Shown here: positions 60,726 through 64,000 of the stretch, in pieces
Position numbering within the stretch: position 1 is the stretch's first letter
Layout: each line of letters begins with the position of its first letter
Assembly (NCBI RefSeq): GCF_010435915.1
Contig: NZ_JAAFZH010000004.1
Location: 310,001 to 374,000, forward strand
Source of the DNA: Spirosoma terrae
GTDB lineage: Bacteria > Bacteroidota > Bacteroidia > Cytophagales > Spirosomataceae
Length of the DNA stretch: 64,000 nucleotides
Direction of reading: 5' to 3'
Notes under the pieces: model-generated
The model's input: only the letters and a program-made list of their open reading frames with translations
The model's database searches: none
What the model was told of the DNA's origin: nothing
Translations under genes and position numbers: made by a program

Positions 60726-60757
60726 TTTGTGTGTTAAAACAGTACAACATACTTTTG
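60726..60757 (+). promoter_or_regulatory. complete -33/-7 promoter of the tetR gene
   Basis: TTTG (60726-60729), 20 bases, then TACTTTTG (60750-60757), the best Bacteroidota promoter in the window. The -7 box ends only 8 bases before the first ATG (60766), so either the mRNA is nearly leaderless or translation begins at the second ATG (60778). Confidence 0.6.
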
Positions 60758-60765
60758 AGCGTTCA

Positions 60766-61404
60766 ATGAAAAATAGCATGACTTGTTCCCCTTTCAAATC
60801 GACTGAAGAAAAAATCCGGGAAGCCGCTAAGCGCGTTTTTCTGGAGAAGGGGTTTGATGGTGCTACATCCCGCGATATAGCCGACGCGGCAGGTATCAAT
60901 ATTGCGTTGACGAATTACTACTTCCGTAGCAAGGAGAAGCTGTTCATGAGCATTTTCGAAGAAATGTTTCAGTTGTTCTTTAACGGAATTGCGGAGATCA
61001 TGAACAAACCCATTGGTTTTCGGGAGAAAATTGCGGAGTTGATCGATCACGATTTCGAACTTCTTAAGAAAAACCCAAGCCTGGCCATTTTTGTGATGAA
61101 TGAAATTCATCGTAATCCAGATCGGATGGCTACCAGCATTGAGGTACTGAAAAAAGTCCACCACTCTCAATTTGAAGCCCAACTTCAACAGGAAATAGAA
61201 CGTGGTGCCGTACGTCCAATTACCGCGATGCACCTGATGCCGTTGATATTCTGCAACATACAGTTCCTGTTTATGGGCAAAGCCATGCATATGAAAATGT
61301 GGCAGGTAGACGAAGTAGGCTTCGACGCCTTTGCCAACAAGCATAAGGAACTGGTAAAAGACCTGGTTTTGACGTATTTGTACGAATACGAGAAGGTTAC
61401 CTAA
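60766..61404 (+). CDS. TetR family transcriptional regulator
   Basis: 212-residue regulator. The TetR helix-turn-helix is STEEKIREAAKRVFLEKGFDGATSRDIADAAGINIALTNYYFRSKEKLF (about residues 12-60). The rest is an all-helical ligand and dimer domain. The start at 60766 is favoured over a TTG at 60727; the ATG at 60778 is also possible. It is followed by a TolC, membrane fusion protein and RND pump set in the same direction, which it likely represses through the matching palindromes at 60691 and 61420. Its ligand would be an efflux substrate. Confidence 0.87.
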   Translation: MKNSMTCSPFKSTEEKIREAAKRVFLEKGFDGATSRDIADAAGINIALTNYYFRSKEKLFMSIFEEMFQLFFNGIAEIMNKPIGFREKIAELIDHDFELLKKNPSLAIFVMNEIHRNPDRMATSIEVLKKVHHSQFEAQLQQEIERGAVRPITAMHLMPLIFCNIQFLFMGKAMHMKMWQVDEVGFDAFANKHKELVKDLVLTYLYEYEKVT

Positions 61405-61419
61405 ATTTTTTTACCCCTA

Positions 61420-61439
61420 TTTTAAACAAATATTTAAAA
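61420..61439 (+). promoter_or_regulatory. operator candidate upstream of the tolC-like gene
   Basis: TTTTAAACAAATATTTAAAA differs from a perfect dyad at one position and shares the arms TTTTAAACA / TRTTTAAAA with the site before tetR. A half-site TTTAAAACA follows at 61459-61467. The 79-base spacer is otherwise the promoter region of the efflux genes. Confidence 0.65.
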
Positions 61440-61483
61440 CTACTCTTTAGTACAACCATTTAAAACAACTATTTCTTTGTAAA

Positions 61484-62800
61484 ATGAAAAATGTTCACTG
61501 GTACCTTTCTGCCGCATTGTTATTGGCGAGTCCGTTCGTCAGGGCACAGGACCAAACGCTCGAACAGTTGATAAATAAAGCACTTACCAACAATTTCAGC
61601 GTTCAATCAGCCAAGCTGGACGAACTAAAAACGGAAGCTCAGATTGCCGAAGTCAAAGCCAGCGCTCGTCCTCAGGTAAATCTGGCGGGTGATTATCGTC
61701 GGTATATTAAAATTCCGGGACAGGTGATTCCGGCATCGGCATTCGGAGGACCTGAGGGCACTTATACCGCCGTGGCGTTTGGGTTACCTTACAACCTATC
61801 GACAAGCGTTCAGGCTAACCAGCAGTTGTTCAACCAATCGCTGATGATTGCCACCAAAGCGGCCAAAGCCAGCCGCGACCTATCGGCGCTGCAAACCCAG
61901 AAGACCAAAGAGGACGTAGCATATAACGTATCGGCAACGTATTACAATCTCCAGACCACAGCCCAGCAGATTGCCTTCCTCCGCAACAACCTGGCCGCTA
62001 CCGAACGCCTGATCCGTATTACTGATTTACGTCGGCAGAATCAGCTCGCCCAGGGCATCGATGTTGATCGGCTGCAGCTCAGCAAAACATCGTCCCAAAC
62101 ACAGATCGAGTCACTTCAATCGACGTATAATCAGCTGCTGAATGCCCTGAAATTCTTAACGGGCACGGCACAAACTGATTCGTTGTCGGTGCGTACAGCC
62201 ATTGCAGAAACGGTTCCAGTCGCTCCAGGAGACGAATACACCATTAACCGGACGGATCTTCAGCTGGTTGAACAACAGCGGATTATCAACGACTTACAGC
62301 TACGTAACGTAAAAGCTGGTTTTGTACCGAGCGTTTCAGCCTATGGAGTTGCTAACAGTTCCGTATATGCCATTGGTGGCAATGAGTCCTACATTAAAAA
62401 CATTCCCGGCTATTGGGTTGGTCTTCAGCTAAACTGGAGCATTTTCGACGGATTGGCCCGTAAAGCTAAACTCAGCCAAAACCGGATCGACGATCAGAAA
62501 CTGGACGTTCAGCTGCGTCAGGTTCGGGAATCGATTTCGATGGACGTAGCGAATTCGCGGAACAAATTCCTGGTAGAACAACAAAATCTGGCCACCACAA
62601 AAAGCCAGGTCGAACTGGCCGAAAAAGTATACACCCAAACACAGCTTCAGTTCAAGGAAGGTACGGTCGATATTACTGAAGTTGTACAGGCCGAAAACTC
62701 CCTCCGCGAAGCCCAAAATAATTATCTCACCACCCTTGTCAACTTACGGACTGCCGAACTGGACTGGAAAAAAGCCACCGGCAGCCTGATCAATCGATAA
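61484..62800 (+). CDS. TolC family outer membrane efflux protein
   Basis: 438-residue outer membrane factor. Signal peptide 1-21 (ends VRAQ). It has the two repeated OEP halves, each with long helices (TLEQLINKALTNNFSVQSAKLDELKTEAQIAEVKASARPQVNL and the second after residue 240), and ends in a typical LTTLVNLRTAELDWKKATGSL. It trimerises to a channel-tunnel for the RND pump encoded downstream. Spacing of 71 bases to the adaptor gene suggests one transcript. Confidence 0.92.
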   Translation: MKNVHWYLSAALLLASPFVRAQDQTLEQLINKALTNNFSVQSAKLDELKTEAQIAEVKASARPQVNLAGDYRRYIKIPGQVIPASAFGGPEGTYTAVAFGLPYNLSTSVQANQQLFNQSLMIATKAAKASRDLSALQTQKTKEDVAYNVSATYYNLQTTAQQIAFLRNNLAATERLIRITDLRRQNQLAQGIDVDRLQLSKTSSQTQIESLQSTYNQLLNALKFLTGTAQTDSLSVRTAIAETVPVAPGDEYTINRTDLQLVEQQRIINDLQLRNVKAGFVPSVSAYGVANSSVYAIGGNESYIKNIPGYWVGLQLNWSIFDGLARKAKLSQNRIDDQKLDVQLRQVRESISMDVANSRNKFLVEQQNLATTKSQVELAEKVYTQTQLQFKEGTVDITEVVQAENSLREAQNNYLTTLVNLRTAELDWKKATGSLINR

Positions 62801-62871
62801 ATCCAATCGTTGTTCGCTACTAACAACGTAGCACTCACACAACCAACCTCAATTCCATTCTGTCAAAAGTT

Positions 62872-63921
62872 ATGAAACGAATCGTCGTATTACTGGCTCT
62901 GGTCGCCACACTGGGACTTACGGCCTGGACCCTCCTCACGAATAAAAAAGAAGTTGAGGCTAAAGTCTACAAACCAAATCCCGATCAGAAAGTCGGGGTT
63001 CGGACCGCCGTTGCGGAACTACGTAACATGTCGCAGGAGTCCTCTTTTCTGGGCTCATTTGCCCCCAACCGCGAAATCGAAGTTCGTCCAATGGCCAGCG
63101 GGCAGATCACTTCTCTCCCCATTGAAGAAGGCCAATATGTGGGTACTGGCAAATTGATTGCTAAAATCGATGACGAACAACTTCGCTATCAGGTTGAAGC
63201 AGCGCAGGTAACCCTGGAAGGCTATCAAAACGATCTGAAACGGTACGAGAACCTGGTAAAGGGCGATGCTACGCCTGCCGTTAATCTGGAACGTACACAA
63301 CTCAGCATTCGGTCAACTCAGGCTCAGATTAAGCAGCTCCAAAAGCAAATCGCCCAAACGACCGTATCAGCTCCTTTTTCGGGTATTGTAACGCAGAAGA
63401 TGGTGGAAAAAGGCTCCGTTGTATCGGCCGGTTCGCCCCTCGCGAAAGTGACAGACATTTCGTCGCTGAAACTCGTAGTCGATGTTCCTGAAAAGGCCAT
63501 TAACCACTTCCACATCGGTCAGAACATCAACGTGACCACCGAAGTGTATCCAAATACCCAATTTCCAGGTCGCGTTACGTTGATCGGTGCCGAAGGTAAT
63601 GCCGCCCATAATTACCCCGTCGAAATTACGGTACAGAACTCAGGTAAGAATCTGTTACGTGCCGGTATGTATGGCTCCATCGCCAATACAAACAATATGA
63701 AAGGCGAAACGCTGGCTATTCCTCGCCAGGCTATTGTTGGATCGCAAAAACAACCGCAGGTATACGTAGTGGAGAATGGTAAGGCCGTTTTGAAATCGGT
63801 AGCGATTGGTGCCACCACCAACGATTATTATGAGATTACGAAGGGTTTGAACGCGGGCGACCGGGTAGTTACGAGCGGACAGATCAACCTGCAGAATGGT
63901 ACAGCAGTAGTGGCCCAATAA
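62872..63921 (+). CDS. RND efflux periplasmic adaptor (membrane fusion protein)
   Basis: 349-residue adaptor of the HlyD/AcrA family. N-terminal membrane anchor (VVLLALVATLGLTAWTLL); lipoyl half (GQITSLPIEEGQYVGTGKLIAKID), a helical hairpin (about 105-160), the second lipoyl half (TTVSAPFSGIVTQKMVEKGSVVSAGSPLAKVTD), a beta-barrel and the membrane-proximal domain. It links the RND pump and the TolC-like protein. The pump gene starts 12 bases after its stop. Confidence 0.92.
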   Translation: MKRIVVLLALVATLGLTAWTLLTNKKEVEAKVYKPNPDQKVGVRTAVAELRNMSQESSFLGSFAPNREIEVRPMASGQITSLPIEEGQYVGTGKLIAKIDDEQLRYQVEAAQVTLEGYQNDLKRYENLVKGDATPAVNLERTQLSIRSTQAQIKQLQKQIAQTTVSAPFSGIVTQKMVEKGSVVSAGSPLAKVTDISSLKLVVDVPEKAINHFHIGQNINVTTEVYPNTQFPGRVTLIGAEGNAAHNYPVEITVQNSGKNLLRAGMYGSIANTNNMKGETLAIPRQAIVGSQKQPQVYVVENGKAVLKSVAIGATTNDYYEITKGLNAGDRVVTSGQINLQNGTAVVAQ

Positions 63922-63933
63922 CAATCTACGACT

Positions 63934-64000
63934 ATGAAATTTGTTGAATCACTCATAAAACGCCCTTCGGTCATTATCGTGCTCTTCGCGATTCTGACAA
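63934..64000 (+). CDS. start of an RND family efflux pump (cut by window edge)
   Basis: The first 22 codons read MKFVESLIKRPSVIIVLFAILT, the usual N-terminus of an AcrB/CusA-type RND transporter with its first membrane helix. It starts 12 bases after the adaptor gene and runs off the window, so the class (hydrophobe/amphiphile or heavy metal) cannot be told. Confidence 0.75.
   Translation, partial: MKFVESLIKRPSVIIVLFAILT

Larger units (their letters stand above)
60291..60765. other. 475-base spacer with gene relic and regulatory sites
   Basis: Holds no intact gene. The first half lies upstream of the hibernation factor gene. The LuxR-type relic (60555-60635), the operator candidate (60691-60710) and the TetR promoter (60726-60757) are listed separately. 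Confidence 0.5.

Noticed and set aside
1..64000. tRNA, rRNA, insertion sequences or prophage genes
   Set aside because: I looked for T-loop-like GTTCGAnnC patterns with clover-leaf arms, transposase and integrase motifs and found none.

Overview
The window looks like chromosomal DNA of a member of the Bacteroidota, most likely the order Cytophagales (Spirosoma-like). The evidence is a SusC/SusD pair, a giant secreted protein with a type IX secretion (T9SS) sorting tail, DUF6089 outer-membrane proteins beside NAD kinase, a DUF5690 membrane protein, Bacteroidota -7 promoter boxes (TAnnTTTG) in front of many genes, and almost no Shine-Dalgarno sequences. The coding sequence is dense and runs on both strands. 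I found no rRNA, tRNA, CRISPR array, integrase or transposase.

Layout. 0-9 kb: secreted and periplasmic enzymes (a GMC oxidoreductase with its Tat-exported small subunit, lipoproteins, an M28 peptidase, two class C serine hydrolases). 10-16 kb: a GH63 glycosidase, then an acetyltransferase, a degenerate YrdC-like protein and the CCA-adding enzyme. 16-22 kb: a minus-strand run of M23 peptidase, two DUF6089 proteins, NAD kinase, CBS protein, alpha/beta hydrolase and a PabA/TrpG-type amidotransferase. 22-26 kb: two FAD enzymes (one with a Baeyer-Villiger signature) and an HExxH peptidase. 26-29.5 kb: the T9SS repeat protein. 29.6-35.2 kb: a peroxide-defence neighbourhood with OxyR, ferrochelatase, a dihaem cytochrome c, and AhpD with AhpC of the mycobacterial type. 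35-42.4 kb: an unrecognised protein, an OmpA-like protein, a helix-hairpin-helix protein, an EamA transporter, NAD synthetase and a T4-type polynucleotide kinase/phosphatase.

42.5-58.7 kb is the accessory heart of the window. In transcription order on the minus strand it holds SusC, SusD, an alkaline-phosphatase-superfamily enzyme, a calcineurin-like phosphoesterase, a PhnZ-type HD oxygenase with all expected metal ligands, and DUF5690. Divergent from SusC is a GH95 fucosidase, followed by a phosphonatase-like HAD enzyme, a second calcineurin-like phosphoesterase and a GH29 fucosidase. I read the first block as a candidate uptake and degradation system for a phosphonate or phospho-substrate, next to or merged with a fucoside utilisation locus. 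Nearly every non-divergent spacer here carries a long, near-perfect palindrome, and the palindromes belong to several unrelated repeat families.

58.7-60.3 kb encodes a hibernation-factor-like protein (HPF/RaiA family) and a release-factor-like baeRF protein in one apparent operon. It is followed by a relic of a LuxR-type regulator. 60.7-64 kb is a TetR-controlled RND efflux operon (TetR, TolC-like, membrane fusion protein, start of the RND pump, cut by the window edge) with matching palindromic operator candidates before tetR and before the tolC-like gene.
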